The notes under the pieces were generated by a model. It made no database searches and had not been told where the DNA came from. It saw only the letters and a program-made list of their open reading frames with translations. Of a stretch of DNA of 64,000 nt, positions 37,501-49,435 are shown piece by piece; positions within the stretch are counted from its first letter, which is position 1; each line of letters begins with the position of its first letter. A program made the position numbers and the translations under genes. This DNA comes from Trichopria drosophilae (taxonomy: Eukaryota; Arthropoda; Insecta; Hymenoptera; Diapriidae): NCBI GenBank assembly GCA_030407085.1, contig CM059583.1:20992001-21056000 (forward strand), in the 5' to 3' direction.

Positions 37501-40249
37501 ACATTTTGAATTTGCGCCTTATTACGATTTATAAAATTTACAACAGTATGTTGCATCCAATTTTAGGAATTTTTAAAACTAGAGTTAATTCGTTATCAGT
37601 TACATAATATATTAACACTATGCCATTTATTCTATAAAAACTTACCATTCATGAAATTAGTGAAAAACACGCCTCTATGTTTTAGCACCAATTGGTCGAT
37701 AAGATTTTCACAGGTGGAGTCGTCCATATAAACGTCTAAAAAATATAAATGATCAATGAAACACTGACGTAATGTTTTGATATCATGTAGGGTTAAAATT
37801 TAGAGTTTAGAGTCTATTTCGATATAAGTTACAATATTTTTGACAAAGCATCTGCATTGAATGTTATTTCAATTTTATAAACTGCTTCTGATAAATCGTG
37901 AATTCTCTTTTAGCCGAATTTCGTTTCACGTAAGACGTCTCTTCCCGTAGAATCGCAAAATGAGCTTTTCTCCTCATCAAACAACAAAAGTGAACTTGCC
38001 TGTAGATGCTAACTAAGTTAATTAACACACAAATGATTGTGTGTACCTCTACCTTTGGATATTCCTAGTTATATTTGCCTTATCGTCATTTTCCAATGAA
38101 TTTTAGCTCACAAAAAGTGAACCACTTAACTGGATGAATATATCGACGTTTAGGAGCCACGTGGATCTATTTCGGTGTAACAATAAATACGTTTCTACAC
38201 CACTGACTGAGTAGAAAAGGTCCTACCATTTTTTTACCCCAATTCAGGTTGATAACAATACACATTCGTCTGTTTTTGAGCTGCTATATGATATTTCTCA
38301 ACTCGAAAGAAGGACTCCTACGAAATGTGTTATTACCAACCTAAATTGTTGTCAAGAAATAGAACCTGTTTTGGCACTACAATGAGATAGAACCATCTTT
38401 ATTACCACACGAAATCAAAACCCTTTTTAATGCCACAGCGAGATATAATAATTTTTATTGCTTCAATGAAATAGAAACTTGTTACTCCCAGCCGGCAAGA
38501 TTATCTAAGATCAACTTCAGTCCAGTACATCATCTGGTCCACAAGGTTGACCAAGTGAGGTCTTGGAACACACTACGAAATTTGCAAATGAAAATTATTT
38601 TACACAGCAGACGGCTTCAAACCTACAATAGGATACGTAACAGACGAACAATACCCTGGCTACTATTTTTAATTTTTTTGTAATATAAAATAAATGTAAT
38701 ATAAATTAAACAGAAGTACCATATCCTTCGAGTCCATTTCCACGTCCTCCACGTGTTCCAGACCAATAGTAATGAATCCGGCTCTTCTCTTCTCCGAACT
38801 TATCTACAAATGCATCAAAGTCGCCATTCTCGCTACTCATCACCTTTTCAAATTCATCTTTGTCCATATTTTGTGGCAGCCTCCAAGCTAGCAAATTGTA
38901 ATCCAGGGCGAGTTTTGGGTAGCATTCGGTAGAGTTCAGAGGATATGTTGGTGTCCTTAAAATGTCGCATTGGCAAGTTTTTATTGGCTTTTTTGGTGGT
39001 AACTTTTCCGAGATATCATAATCTCTGTAGATTGCATGCGGAGATTGTTCCTTACAACTTAGCTCCATCGGTGCATCGTCGTATTTTGAAAATCCATTAC
39101 AGTAATCCACCGGGCAGTCACTGATCGATGAACATTCTCCTGCACAGAAAAAAACGAGCTTTTTATCAGTTTCGATTTGATTAATATGGAAATCAGGATT
39201 TCAGAGATTTACTTTGATTGCTCAGTGCATTTAAAAAATAAGATATTTAGTTGCCGAAGTAGGTGTAAAGAAAATGATACCTAACCTATATTTTTCAAAG
39301 AAATGGGAAAGAGTAACTGATCTTGCCTTATTTTTCTTCCTTCTCTATATTTTTTGACCAGAAGGCATTTATTAATTGCTACAAAATATATCAGCAAAGT
39401 ATTCTCGATATCTGAGGAATATAAGATCCTTAAAAAAAAATGTCATCCAAATTTGCTCTTTCAAAATGCCTTTCGAAATCATTTCGATTTATAAATTTCG
39501 TTATTAATGATCTATTTCCTGATATCAAAGCCAATTTAGTGGGTTTTAAATGTTATTTATTAGACATTGCAGAATACATCATGTTTAGTGAGAACATATT
39601 TGTTTAATGTAAAATATGCAAGAACGGTCTGTACCACAGTAATTACAAACGCATAATTTTCAAGTAAAATAAAATGAAAATAATTATAAAAAACATGAAA
39701 ATATGGAAATACGTACAATAAACAACTATAACGTAGTATAAAATTGGTGGAAATAATTGAATTGTATTTTGTCCGTGAGTCTCTTTGTTAAACTATTGTT
39801 TCCAGCGAATAAAAATTTCTGATGTTATCATAATGACTAAAATCAAATTTTATTTCATTACAGGATAATTGTCATTCATGCAGAAAGTCCATTAAGCGTT
39901 AAAAAAATTGAAATGAAAACTTAATTTTAATTATTACAAATTCTGGATAAGTCAAATTACACTGCATAAATGACACATTATTTACTTACGGTCTGGATAT
40001 GATTCATACGTCTTTTGAAGTGATCCATCTTGATCTTTCGCCAGTACATAAAACTCTTCTCTACAAATGATTTCTCCCAACTGAATTTCTCTACCAAAAA
40101 CGTCTTCTACAAATAAAATAATATTAATAAATATCACTTACGTCAGAATGATTATATTTTACATAACTCTATTAAAATAATAATTTTGAAATATTACCTG
40201 TCGTTATTAACACAATTAGAAATGTTAGTAATGAACCTACTGTCTTCAT
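31577..40249 (-). CDS. Gene D: secreted double 8-cysteine-module protein with a very long last intron
   Basis: The proposed CDS on the minus strand is 40249-40198, 40106-39990, 39139-38720, 37735-37646, 31815-31577 (918 nt, 305 aa). All joins are GT-AG and phase 1. Exon 1 is the signal peptide (MKTVGSLLTFLIVLITT). Exon 2 has one Cys ('IICRE'). Exon 3 (seven Cys, 'CSSISDCPVDYC', 'CQCDILRTPTY') is 420 nt, the longest in the cluster, with 26 residues between Cys 4 and Cys 5. Exon 4 has 'STCEN' and 'GVFFTN'. Exon 5 has seven Cys ('CQTVADCPADYC', 'RCTCALADAD') and is 239 nt, exactly as in gene B. The donor of exon 3 (GTACTT) is weak, and read-through would meet a stop at 38706. Assigning exon 5 rests on its being the only free one, 5.8 kb away. 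It could instead be an orphan exon of a lost copy. AATAAA lies at 31457-31462. Function is unknown. Confidence 0.65.
32265..32371. repeat. Perfect hairpin in intron 4 of gene D
   Basis: 'aatcaattttatttagtaaa' followed by 'gtttg' (from 32265) is the exact reverse complement of the segment ending at 32371. The loop is about 57 bp and contains 'gtccttattaagtccttatc'. It is a small palindromic element or MITE. Confidence 0.7.
32850..34996. mobile_element. Foldback-like element with inverted arms of about 0.75 kb
   Basis: The ends are 'aattgaagggccggattgaa' and its exact complement. The arms (about 32850-33955, which includes a 0.3-kb insertion, and about 34260-34996) match closely over hundreds of bases. 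Landmarks are 'cgcgctcgggtcaagctgac', 'ctgtccgcgaggaagttgtt' and 'gcttcaaataatgaaaagta', each present inverted. The spacer is about 300 bp. There is no coding capacity. It lies in the long last intron of gene D and probably contributed to that intron's growth. Confidence 0.8.
33495..33806. mobile_element. MITE nested in the left foldback arm (CACGGAGAAAAAT ends)
   Basis: The ends are CACGGAGAAAAAT and ATTTTTCTCCGTG. The right foldback arm (near 34415-34430, inverted) shows the uninterrupted site, 'aaaggtatatactt', where the left arm has the insertion flanked by 'ata' and 'tata'. This element of about 310 bp therefore arrived after the arms were formed. It contains inner repeats of 'cagc.gaa' and 'ccgcag/aaatt'. 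Its ends resemble the CACTGAGAGAAAA ends of the element at gene E. Confidence 0.75.
35100..36000. repeat. A+T-rich repeat with direct and inverted copies
   Basis: 'cataattgattagaaattta' with 'tcaagagttt' near 35265 recurs inverted near 35760-35790 and direct, with changes, near 35910. Each copy is next to a 'taaagtatc.gaatg'-type word. This is a local dispersed repeat inside the long intron of gene D. The ORFs at 35467 and 35768 are A+T spacer. Confidence 0.45.
36000..37640. other. Intron DNA of gene D; repeat fragment at about 37150-37270
   Basis: No exon was found. At 37150-37270 'acacgtgtccgtaaagtaga' starts a fragment that matches, in inverted orientation, the repeat end near 6990-7050 ('ctactttatggacacg'). 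The remainder is plain A+T-rich DNA. Confidence 0.4.
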
Positions 40250-40333
40250 GTTTACAGAACAAAACCACTTTCAAAAATTGATCTGTACTGAATGATGTTC
40301 CGGATAACAATGAATACTGATGTCAAAATTAAT

Positions 40334-40342
40334 CTTTTTATA
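40334..40342 (-). promoter_or_regulatory. TATA box of gene D
   Basis: On the minus strand this reads TATAAAAAG, preceded by GG, and starts 94 nt from the ATG. The same distance (92-97 nt) holds in genes F, G and H, and in E once its inserted element is subtracted. A 'catcagt' initiator-like word follows about 20 bases downstream. Confidence 0.7.
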
Positions 40343-40349
40343 CCTTCTA

Positions 40350-43300
40350 TCTGACCCTTTTTGATACAACAACAATATGCATTCTAATTATAAATATTTC
40401 GACAATATTTTATGATATTAAAAAAAGTAAATATAATAGTGGTTTTTGTAGTATCAGTAATAATATTTCCTATAAATTGGCCCAGATTTTGATAACTCTA
40501 AGTTTATCTCCAGCACATCATTTTATACAGTCATAACATTTCAAAAGAAATAAATAAAGTAAACGATGTCATTAGTCAAAATTATACATATTTAAAATCC
40601 AGTAATTCTATAATTATAATTTTTGACTAGTGTTTGAAGGCATTTTTTTCGGAAAGTGTTACAATAATTTACTTTAAGCTAATTAGTTATTGTATTCCTA
40701 AGCACATTTCACTAACTGAGCAAAAGTTTTTCGTTTTTGGCACCTGGAACATTTTTTTTTAAGCACATCCCTTAATGATCGCATTTCCTTTAGTGGCAGC
40801 TAACGTGAAAGAAAAACGTATTGTAGAATGCTACATTACTACAGTAAAAATTGCAATAAACAAGCTCTAATTAATACGAATTTTACCATTTATAATGAAC
40901 CAGAAAGTAAAAACAATTAAAAAAATTTGTGTAAATTTGAAGGTGCATTTAAAACTTTTGTATAGAACATCTAAAAATAATCTTTACAATTTTCAGCGCA
41001 GACATTCTCAAATCATAAAAAAAATAAATAATTTAAATCTGAGCAATTTTTGACGGACAAAATGCAATTTTCTGTTTAATGAAATAAAAATCGTGTCTTT
41101 TAACCTTTTTTTATTTTATTTTTTTTTTAATTCAAAGATGAAACTGTTAACTTTGTTCGTTTAAAAAATAAAGGCATAATTCGTTGATTTTCAAAAAAAT
41201 AAGCGATTGTTAAATAAGATAACATGATACATTCAATAAAAATAAGTCAATTTAAAAAACGTATGCTGCCAAAATGTGAATGTTGCTATTTTGCAATTTT
41301 GTTGAAAAATTATGGCATTCATTAATTAGTTTTAGTGTTAGATAGGAATTTTGTAGGGGAGTGATACAAAGTTCATTTTTTCAGCAATATTCTACATAAT
41401 TCGATTAGTAAATATTAAATATCTATATTTAAATTCTAAGCCACAACATTTATCATTGTATTTTAAGAGCTTTCAAGTATTTGGAAAAAATGTAAAAACT
41501 CGGAAATTAAGAAAAAAATGAAAATATTCGAACTGTTTTAAATATTATTTTGAAATTCAACGATAAAACTGTTGAGTGGGAGATTTATTGTTAATAAAAG
41601 ATGAAAACTCCACTGATTAAGTAAACAAAAAAAAATATACAAAAATGTTTAGGAATCACAGTTTTTTTTTTGGATTAATTAAACATAAATAATGTGATTT
41701 GTCGATGAAATTTGCTTATTTTCATGGATTAGATTTAAATTGTTTGTTCTTTTTTTTATAAATTGGAATTATTTCCGACGTAGTTTGGTGTGTCGATTTT
41801 TTGTTTTCTTTAGATTTTTTCCCTCCTTAATTTTAATATCTAGGGTGAGGCCCATGAACGGGGGATTTTTTGTTTAAGAATTTCAGAAAAGTTGATATTT
41901 ACGATTTAGACGTGAGTGAATGTCTATGTTAAATAAGTCGAGAATCTATTATCCCGAAATGAGAAAAGCAAATACGTCAACTTTAGCTCAGTTTCTCCAG
42001 TTTTTTTTTTAATTTTTGCAACTTAACTTTCCTACTGTTTTCAAGTGTGCTTTATCGATTTCCATAGAAAAAATTGAAAAATAACGATTATTTTCGCAAA
42101 AAAATATGCAAAATAAAATATAAATGCTAGGATTTTTAGGTCTTATTTTATTTTTTCATTTTTTTGCACCATTGAATTATTTTATAACCGCAATGAAATA
42201 CATACATAAAAAGTGATTTCAGTAGAAAAAATCTTAAAAATGTACAAAATAGACAAAAAAATGACGACTATTTTATTTCCCAAAATTTGTGTAGAAACAA
42301 TTGTGTTCTTTCTGGCAATTTTCTCATCTATAGCATAGACCAACGAAATTTATAACCAGAAATCGGACTATACTTTTTCGACGATTCTTGTTGTTCTGAA
42401 TCCGAATCTGGTAAGCAGAATTTTTCCATGAAGACAAGATTTTGAAATATCCTAACCTAGTCGTCCAAAAAACACCGTTTTTGTTGATTTTTAGTAGGTT
42501 ACTGAGGCGGAAAAATGTTTGTTCGCAATTTGGCAAAGTCCATTTATCAGAAACCTGAGTATTCTTTTCTGAAAGTTTTTACCTGCTGAATCCAAATCTG
42601 GCCGTAGAATGGTTCTATTGCTTCAAGATTTTGTCAAAAATTCCAAAAACGAAAATCGTGTCTTAACAAAAACTTCGATAATTCGATGAACAGACATTCG
42701 AATCAGAATTACTAAAAGAGCACTTTAAAGCTGATGAGTAGCACAATAATCTGCAGTTTGTCAAATTGAGAAAAACTATTTTCTTCCGACACAAAAATTC
42801 TAAAATTTAGCAAATACGGTGTTTTTGGAATTTGAGTTTTGGTATCTCTTGACGTGATAGAACAATTCTGCATTTTGTTGGCTTATGTAGGCGATAAAGC
42901 ACACTTAAAAATATAAGAAAAGGCATCTTTCAAAAATTAAAAAAATTCTTTTTAATCGAGAAACTGCGCGGATATTGACGTACCTGCTTTTCTCAATTTA
43001 GGAAAAAAAAGAGTTAAAACCAGCACAGTATTCATACCATACGTATAGTTTTAAATATCCGGGGGTGGTTGCATCACATAAACAGCAATAGATGTATCTA
43101 TTATTCATTGATATGAACTCAATAACCTTTCCGTTTATGATTAATCTATTGTTCGTCCTATAGTGCTGATTATTCAACAAATCATAATAAGATCATTAAT
43201 ACAGAAATAATTGGTCTAGATTTACCATAACGTCGATAAATCATTAAGATTTACAAAATATTACTAACTTACTCATATGTTTTGATTTTGTGATGACGTG

Positions 43301-43820
43301 AGAAGAACTAATGTTTAAACATAAACGGACGTTATTAACGTTAACTTAAATCATTTATAAGGACATATTAATGTTGTTTACATATTTTTATTGTAATTTT
43401 GTTTATATTGATGACAAACCCACTAATCTTATCCGTCTTTTGATGCAATACTGACTTTAAAAAATAGGTGCATTACAAATGTTTCTCCGTTTGACATTAT
43501 TATCATCCATTTAGGAGAATATGTGTGATACTATACATAGAATTTTTTTAAATAAACTAGATCTTTATTTATTTAAATGGCTATTCAACCACCAAATTAC
43601 TTTATCATAAGGTGTATCACAATGAATCTTATCTTGAAGGTCTCCAAAACAAACTCACATTATTAAACACGTTTGACTATACTAGGGTAAAATAAAACTC
43701 GTAAAGTAGAGCAAATTCCACAAACTGTATTAGATGGTTACTTTATTCTATGACGAAAATACTGAATTCAACCATATCAGTTCCTAGTACCGTGACTCAA
43801 AACAGAACATAGGTTTCATT
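40350..43820. other. Gene-free spacer between divergent genes D and E
   Basis: About 3.5 kb of A+T-rich DNA with many A and T runs. The ORFs at 42324-42536 (-) and 42998-43180 (-) have no domain, signal peptide or splice context. No repeat ends were recognised. Genes D and E are transcribed away from each other across it. Confidence 0.45.
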
Positions 43821-43824
43821 AGCT

Positions 43825-43865
43825 AGTCAACAAGAGTGGAAGGGGTTTAGTTTTAGTATAAAAAA
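43825..43865 (+). promoter_or_regulatory. Gene E core promoter (AGTCAACA and TATA), displaced
   Basis: AGTCAACA (43825-43832) is followed by TATAAAAAA (43857-43865). The element at 43886-45021 begins 21 bp after the TATA box. Without it, TATA and ATG would be 95 nt apart, as in the paralogs. The promoter is therefore that of gene E, separated from its transcribed part by an insertion. Confidence 0.7.
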
Positions 43866-43885
43866 GTCTGTTCTAGAACTACCTG

Positions 43886-45021
43886 CACTGAGAGAAAACT
43901 TGTTGGTAACCGCAACTATTTTGTTTAGTGAAAAAATTAAAGTAACCTTGACGATATATTATGGTAAACCTGACATTAATAATGTTATCGGTACTATATG
44001 AATATAGTAAAATATTATCTACATAATATTGTTACAAGGAACATAAAATTACAGTTTCCTTAACATTAAATTTTGTGGTTACATGCATATGAATTAATAT
44101 GGTAAATGTAACATTATATTCCATGTAAATTTTACCATAAATTTTAGTTAAATACGGTCATAACTATTCTTTTAGTCAGCTGCACTGCAATTTATGGTTA
44201 ACGAGATATCGAATGCGAAACTCGAACTGGAAGGATTTTTTGTTTTCTTCTATTCTGCATGCTAGAGAAGGATAGGACGCTTAAAGATATTTCTGACACG
44301 TGTGTGTGTATTGATTCTTTTTGTTTTATAGTAGGTATGTATATAAAAAAAGATGAAAACAAACCAGTGTGGTTCGCAAAAAAAAATAAATTCAACCAAC
44401 AAACACTTAATGTATATAATACATTTGAATTTCGCGGGCAGAATTTTCATAAATTGACGATAGGTGGCTAATCTTTTCTTTTATTTTTACGCAAGCACCA
44501 GTACCATATTTCTATTAGTACATATACCCAGTTGGATTCCTACGTTGCTATATGTTAGGTCGTTGTAATGTATCTGCGTTTTACAAATGCGGTATGTGTA
44601 TGTGTGTTTGAAATGTATGAAGCGAATATACTGTTATATACGTCTGCGTTTATGCGTGTCATGTGTGTAAATAGTGTATTTATTATATAATATCCTTGTT
44701 CATAAAATTCAATAAATGTCCATTGCAGGTATCACAGTCTAAAATATTTCGAAGCAAAATAAGTAATATGTTTTTCTCGTTTTCTTTAATCTAGATTTAA
44801 AAAATAACTATACAATATAGTTAGTTTTACCATATTATACAGTTAGCGTAACATTCATATTAAGTTCACGAAACATAGACTTCTGTTACCTTCACTCTAT
44901 ATTATTGTATGAATAACACAAATTTCGTCAGTAGGTGTTATCATAAAATTTAGTTGTGACTGTATTTCACTCAAATTTAAAGTAAAATTATGGTAATGGG
45001 GACTATAATTTTCTCTCAGTG
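43886..45021. mobile_element. Non-autonomous DNA transposon inserted at the gene E promoter
   Basis: The ends are CACTGAGAGAAAA and TTTTCTCTCAGTG, exact inverted repeats, enclosing 1136 bp. No transposase is visible; the interior ORFs near 44200-44470 run on both strands and lack motifs. Repeated 'gttac/gtaac' and 'attaccat' words fill the interior. It lies where transcription of gene E would be expected to start. No clear target-site duplication was identified, so the class is uncertain. Confidence 0.75.
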
Positions 45022-45086
45022 TGATCATAACAGTCTAAAAGTTCGATCTTACAATTCTTTTAATATTGTTTAAAACAAAATCAAAG

Positions 45087-46603
45087 ATGAAGTTGTTAAT
45101 TTCATACCTCGCTATTTTAGTGGTTTTATTAACTTCAGGTACTCTTCTTAAAGAGGTTGTAAAATAATATGCCGATTAAGAAGGAATTTCCGCTAAAAAA
45201 CGTAAATTAAAAATTTCTGAATCAATTTTTCTAAATTCTGTATGGGTAATTCTACTAAGGGCACTTATAAAATGTCAAAGAAATGAATTAAGAATTGTCC
45301 GAGAGTTATTGGAAATAAATAAAAATCACTTATTTCGAATTATTTCTCGTTAAATTCATAATTAATTTCTTTGGTATTCGTTAATTTGCCATATAATAGT
45401 TATTAGGATTACCAAATAAAAGGCATTTTTAATTTTCGATTTTCAGTGTAAATTCCTACCTTATAGTACCAACACCGGTTGGTATTAAACTATTATTGAT
45501 GCATTACCAAGAATTCAAATTATATTTATCTGATTTATAGAGAGTGCACTTGGGAGAAGAGTCCATCATCTATTAAACACATGTACAGAAAAGTACGTTA
45601 TGCGAAAAGCAGATCAGGAAGGTTCTCTCCAGAGGAAATATGAATCTCATCCTGCTCGTAAGTACATCCACATATGTTTTCTAACCACAATAATTAAATT
45701 TATGAAGAATTAAAAATATATGATTCTTATGCAGGTGAATGTGAATCAACTAGCGACTGTCCGGCTGATTACTGCAATGTTTTTTCGAAATATGATATTG
45801 ATCCAATGGAACTTGCTTGTCAGGAACAAATTAGAGATAAATCAACGTCAAAGAAATCCTGTCAATGTAATGTTTTAAGAACACCATCGTATACTGCATA
45901 TGCAACCCCTTGTTATCCTAACAATTGGAGAGATTCTGAACTTTTAGGACCAGGTAAAATAAATATTTTGTTTATATAATTATATTACACGTGAAATGCT
46001 GGCCTTGTTTAAACACACGGAATTATCTCCTTTATACATTCCGTGTTTTTGTATTGGTTACATTTGACTGGTATTTTTTTGTCGTTATAGTTTAAATAAA
46101 TATATATATTGAAGTACTGTTCTTTGTGTTCTAGAAATTCAAAAGGAGAACTCTACCTGCTTGTATCCAAAAGACGAACTTATAACACTTGAAACGGGTG
46201 TATTTTTCCATTCTGCTGCAGGCGGTAAGTTTTTTATCCCAATCGATTGAAGTTTCTAGAAATGTATTTTTTTGCCGTTTCCTTCAGTTTTGAAACCAAG
46301 TAGTATAGTTTGTATTATTATGTTGTTAAGTACACACTCTAATGCCACTTTTGATATTCAGATCCTCCATGTGACTCTGTCGCTGATTGCCCAGCTCATT
46401 ACTGTAAAAAAATGGGTAAAGAAATTATTCATCAATATAAAGTAAAACCAAAGAATTTTAATTCTGCTGATAAATTCAACGTAAGGTGTATGGAAACATC
46501 ATCTATATTATCTGCAAGATGTACTTGTGCTCTGACACACGCCGACGGCCAAAAATGCCCAAGGACGAAACCTGGTATTTACATACCCATAATATTGTAC
46601 TAA
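45087..46603 (+). CDS. Gene E: secreted double 8-cysteine-module protein, five exons, shortened exon 3
   Basis: The spliced CDS is 45087-45138, 45541-45657, 45735-45953, 46135-46224, 46362-46603 (720 nt, 239 aa), with GT-AG joins in phase 1. Exon 1 is the signal peptide (MKLLISYLAILVVLLTS). Exon 2 has one Cys ('NTCTEK'). Exon 3 keeps all seven Cys ('CESTSDCPADYC', 'CQCNVLRTPSY') but is only 219 nt. It lacks the tail with a 'YWSG'-like end found in A, B and D. Exon 4 has 'STCLY' and 'GVFF'. Exon 5 has seven Cys ('CDSVADCPAHYC', 'RCTCALTHAD'). AATAAA lies at 46635-46640. The reading frame is fully open, yet the promoter is split by a 1.1-kb transposon, so expression is in doubt. Function is unknown. 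Confidence 0.85.
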
Positions 46604-46699
46604 CTAACGCCAATATCGAATTTGTAATGACAACAATAAAGAAAACGTTTTATTTATTCATTTTATATTTTATAATTAATGATTATAATGGATCATAAA

Positions 46700-47540
46700 T
46701 AAAGTATATCATAATTGGACATATGTATTTAATTACACCAAGCGATCGTTAACATTCCAAAACCCAAATCGTAGGATTTATCGAACTGGTGTCTAATAAT
46801 GCTGTGCCGCAGCAACTTCTTGAAACCAAATATTATATATGTCATCCTTACATATTTTGTTTAGCAACTTCATGTTAAAGCAATTTAAAACAAATATTTC
46901 CATTTAAATTCCCGTCAATAAACATCAATTCGACCATTCCTTGGTTATAACAACCTGTCCATACTGCTACGTGCAAATAAAACGGGCCTGTATCCGAAAA
47001 GATAATACAATTTAACATATCCTTATCCAGGCACTGCATAAATTTAACGCAAAATTGGAACTTTCGGTCGTCCATCTAAAATATATATTTTGTCCTTTGT
47101 ACATACAAATTTGACGCGTCTAGTGAGTGTCCACAAAAGTGTCAGTTGGACATAAAACGGAAGTATCATGGACTACAGGTAGTACAAAATCTGGACGCCA
47201 ATGCTACATATTAGTCAGATATGTGGGTGGATTATTTGCGATGCCGCTACTCAAGAGATAAAGATCTATTCTCCATTTCATAACGTACTCTGATCCAACC
47301 AGTCTTTCTATATGCAAGAGAGATATGGTTATATTTTCTTACTCTGTGCACAACACACAAAAATGTTGATCCTCCTCTATTCTTGACCAACCATTATTCG
47401 TGATGCAATGATCATATACACTGAGACAATACAGTAACTGTGTAAAACAATGGTTTCACAGAGTTGCATTTTTACTGTACGAGATAGCTGTTTCGATAAT
47501 CGATTCCTGGAAAGTTTCATTAGGATTAAAGGATATTAGA
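46700..47540. other. No supported gene
   Basis: 3' flank of gene E. The 46875-47075 (-) frame has no family. A 'cactgagaca' word near 47419 resembles a transposon end but no partner was found. Confidence 0.4.
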
Positions 47541-47559
47541 ATTTCCATGTCGTCTGTAT

Positions 47560-48825
47560 ATGTCTGTATTATGTATATATTCGATATTTCCAAGGCATTT
47601 GATGCACTACAACATCACATAATTCTTCGCTGTCTGCGCCAAATTGGATTTGATGATTTGGCTGTTAAATGGATGTACTTACCAGACCATCAAATGTTTG
47701 GATGGAACCGTTGCCAAGAGTCGGAGTACTATCACCGGTGTACCACAAGGATCTAGTTTTGGACCGATACTCTTTAGTATAGTGTTTAATACACTCTGTA
47801 CACGACTTCAAATCTACCTTACTACTCCTATCAGCCAAATGCACGAGACAATAAACTTGCTGAACAATGAAATCCAGGCATTCTACCAATGTGCACTTGA
47901 TTACTCATTGACTCTTAGCCCAATTAAAACTACAGCTATTAGTTTAGACACTAAGCAAAACCTTACAAGAATTGTTAAATAACATTTACCCCTGTTATTA
48001 GTCATCGGCTATCCAGTTCTGTACGTAGACAAGAAACTGAGGGATTTACATCTCTTCAGACTTAACTTCGAATCGACATGTTTTTATGATCAGCTCCAAG
48101 ATTCATTATACTATATATAGACTGCGATTTAGAGGTTCGACGTGGCCTACAAAATTGAACCTTATACTGGTCAATTCCTTAGTCCTCTTGCATATTGATT
48201 ATTCTTGTTTAGTCTATGCTGATGCCTCTGGATAACCCAAAACCAAACTACGTCGATTGCTGAATGCTACATTACGTTTCGTCTTAGTCGGGATCAAAGC
48301 CTCACTACTTTTTGGTCAAAGGTAAATTGGATGTCAATTGAAACTTAGCGAAAGTATTTCCTGGCCAGTCTGACTTATCAAATCCTAAATATGTCGCAAC
48401 CTTCATATACGATAGTCTGCACGTCTTAACTCATCGTCATTTGCTATACCGGCCTGTCGTACCGAGTGCTTCCGGAACTCATTCTGGATTTCGGCTATTT
48501 ATCTTTGGAACACTATTTTGTTAAGCATTCATCAATCGCGTTCGGTAGAAGCCTTTAAATCGGCTTTACTTAATTTTCTGCGTCGCAATAATTAGTTCGC
48601 TACTATTAATTTGCATTTGCGCAATGTATTGTATTTCGATCTTACATTTATAGTTCGCTTGTTCATTATTACATTGTACACTTTTCTAATCTTTAGCTCT
48701 AATTTATTACATGTTCATACTTCTAGTACACTAATCATATATCTAATATTATGTACATTGTTGTCACTTCGTCCACGGACGCTTTTGTCCAGGACAATAA
48801 TAAATTGGTTTCAATTCAATTCTAA
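47560..48825 (+). pseudogene. Non-LTR retrotransposon (jockey/CR1-like) reverse transcriptase relic with C-terminal part
   Basis: In two frames the sequence gives core reverse transcriptase motifs: 'FDISKAFDALQHHIILRCL' (47580), then 'GVPQGSSFGPILFSIVFNTL' (47738). Further on are 'LDYSLTLSPIKTTAISL' and, in another frame near 48440-48570, a tail with 'PSASGTHSGFRLFIFGT' and 'SVEAFKSALLNFLRR'. These are typical of LINE ends. The YxDD box is lost and frames shift repeatedly, so the copy is dead. It ends in 'acaataataaattggtttca' near 48795, typical of LINE 3' ends. Confidence 0.75.
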
Positions 48826-49239
48826 TAAACATCGGTACAGTATTCACTGATATATGTAGTGAAGATTTAAGGAACACAGTTTAGATCCTTGAATAACTTC
48901 GCAGGTGAAGAATTTCAGGCTAATAATAATATTCCACCTGATTTTATTAGTCCACCTGAGCTTATTGTAACATACTGCGATCTATTAAGCAAATAGAAAT
49001 AAATTAAACTACATGATTATTAAGAGAACCTTGAAGACAGATGTTTATCCTAATTAACTGAAAGATTTCGAAGATATCCAATTGTGCTATTTCATTAATC
49101 AAAACACGGAAATAAAATTCCTAGTGAAAAGATGGAAACAGACCCCAACAATTACAATACTCTACAATTTGCTCGTAGCAGACATCTTCAAAGATTTTTT
49201 TAAAAAGTGGTAGGTAAAATATTTAGATTGCTTTAAAAA

Positions 49240-49435
49240 GTTGGCTTAGTTATTTAGCATGAACCAAAGCAATTTTCCATGAATCCAGAAATTCGCCATT
49301 AATTATTATAAAAAGATTAATAACTTGAAGAATATCGGATAAACAGTTGTTCATTCTCAACAAAATATCCTCCGTAATCTCACCAAACCCAGCAGCTTTG
49401 GATTTAAGTTTACTGAATAACGAACTTAGTTTCGA
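49240..49435 (-). pseudogene. Fragment of a second LINE reverse transcriptase
   Basis: On the minus strand one frame reads 'SKLKSKAAGFGEITEDIL', then 'INGEFLDSWKIALVHAK'. These match the 'K-A-G-x-D-x-I' and 'FPxxWKxAxVxP' blocks near the start of LINE reverse transcriptases. Only this short stretch survives. Its orientation is opposite to the relic at 47560-48825, so it is a separate insertion. Confidence 0.6.

Noticed and set aside
47547..47982. Possible active reverse transcriptase gene
   Set aside because: Motifs are split between frames, the YxDD box is missing and the copy is truncated, so it is a relic.
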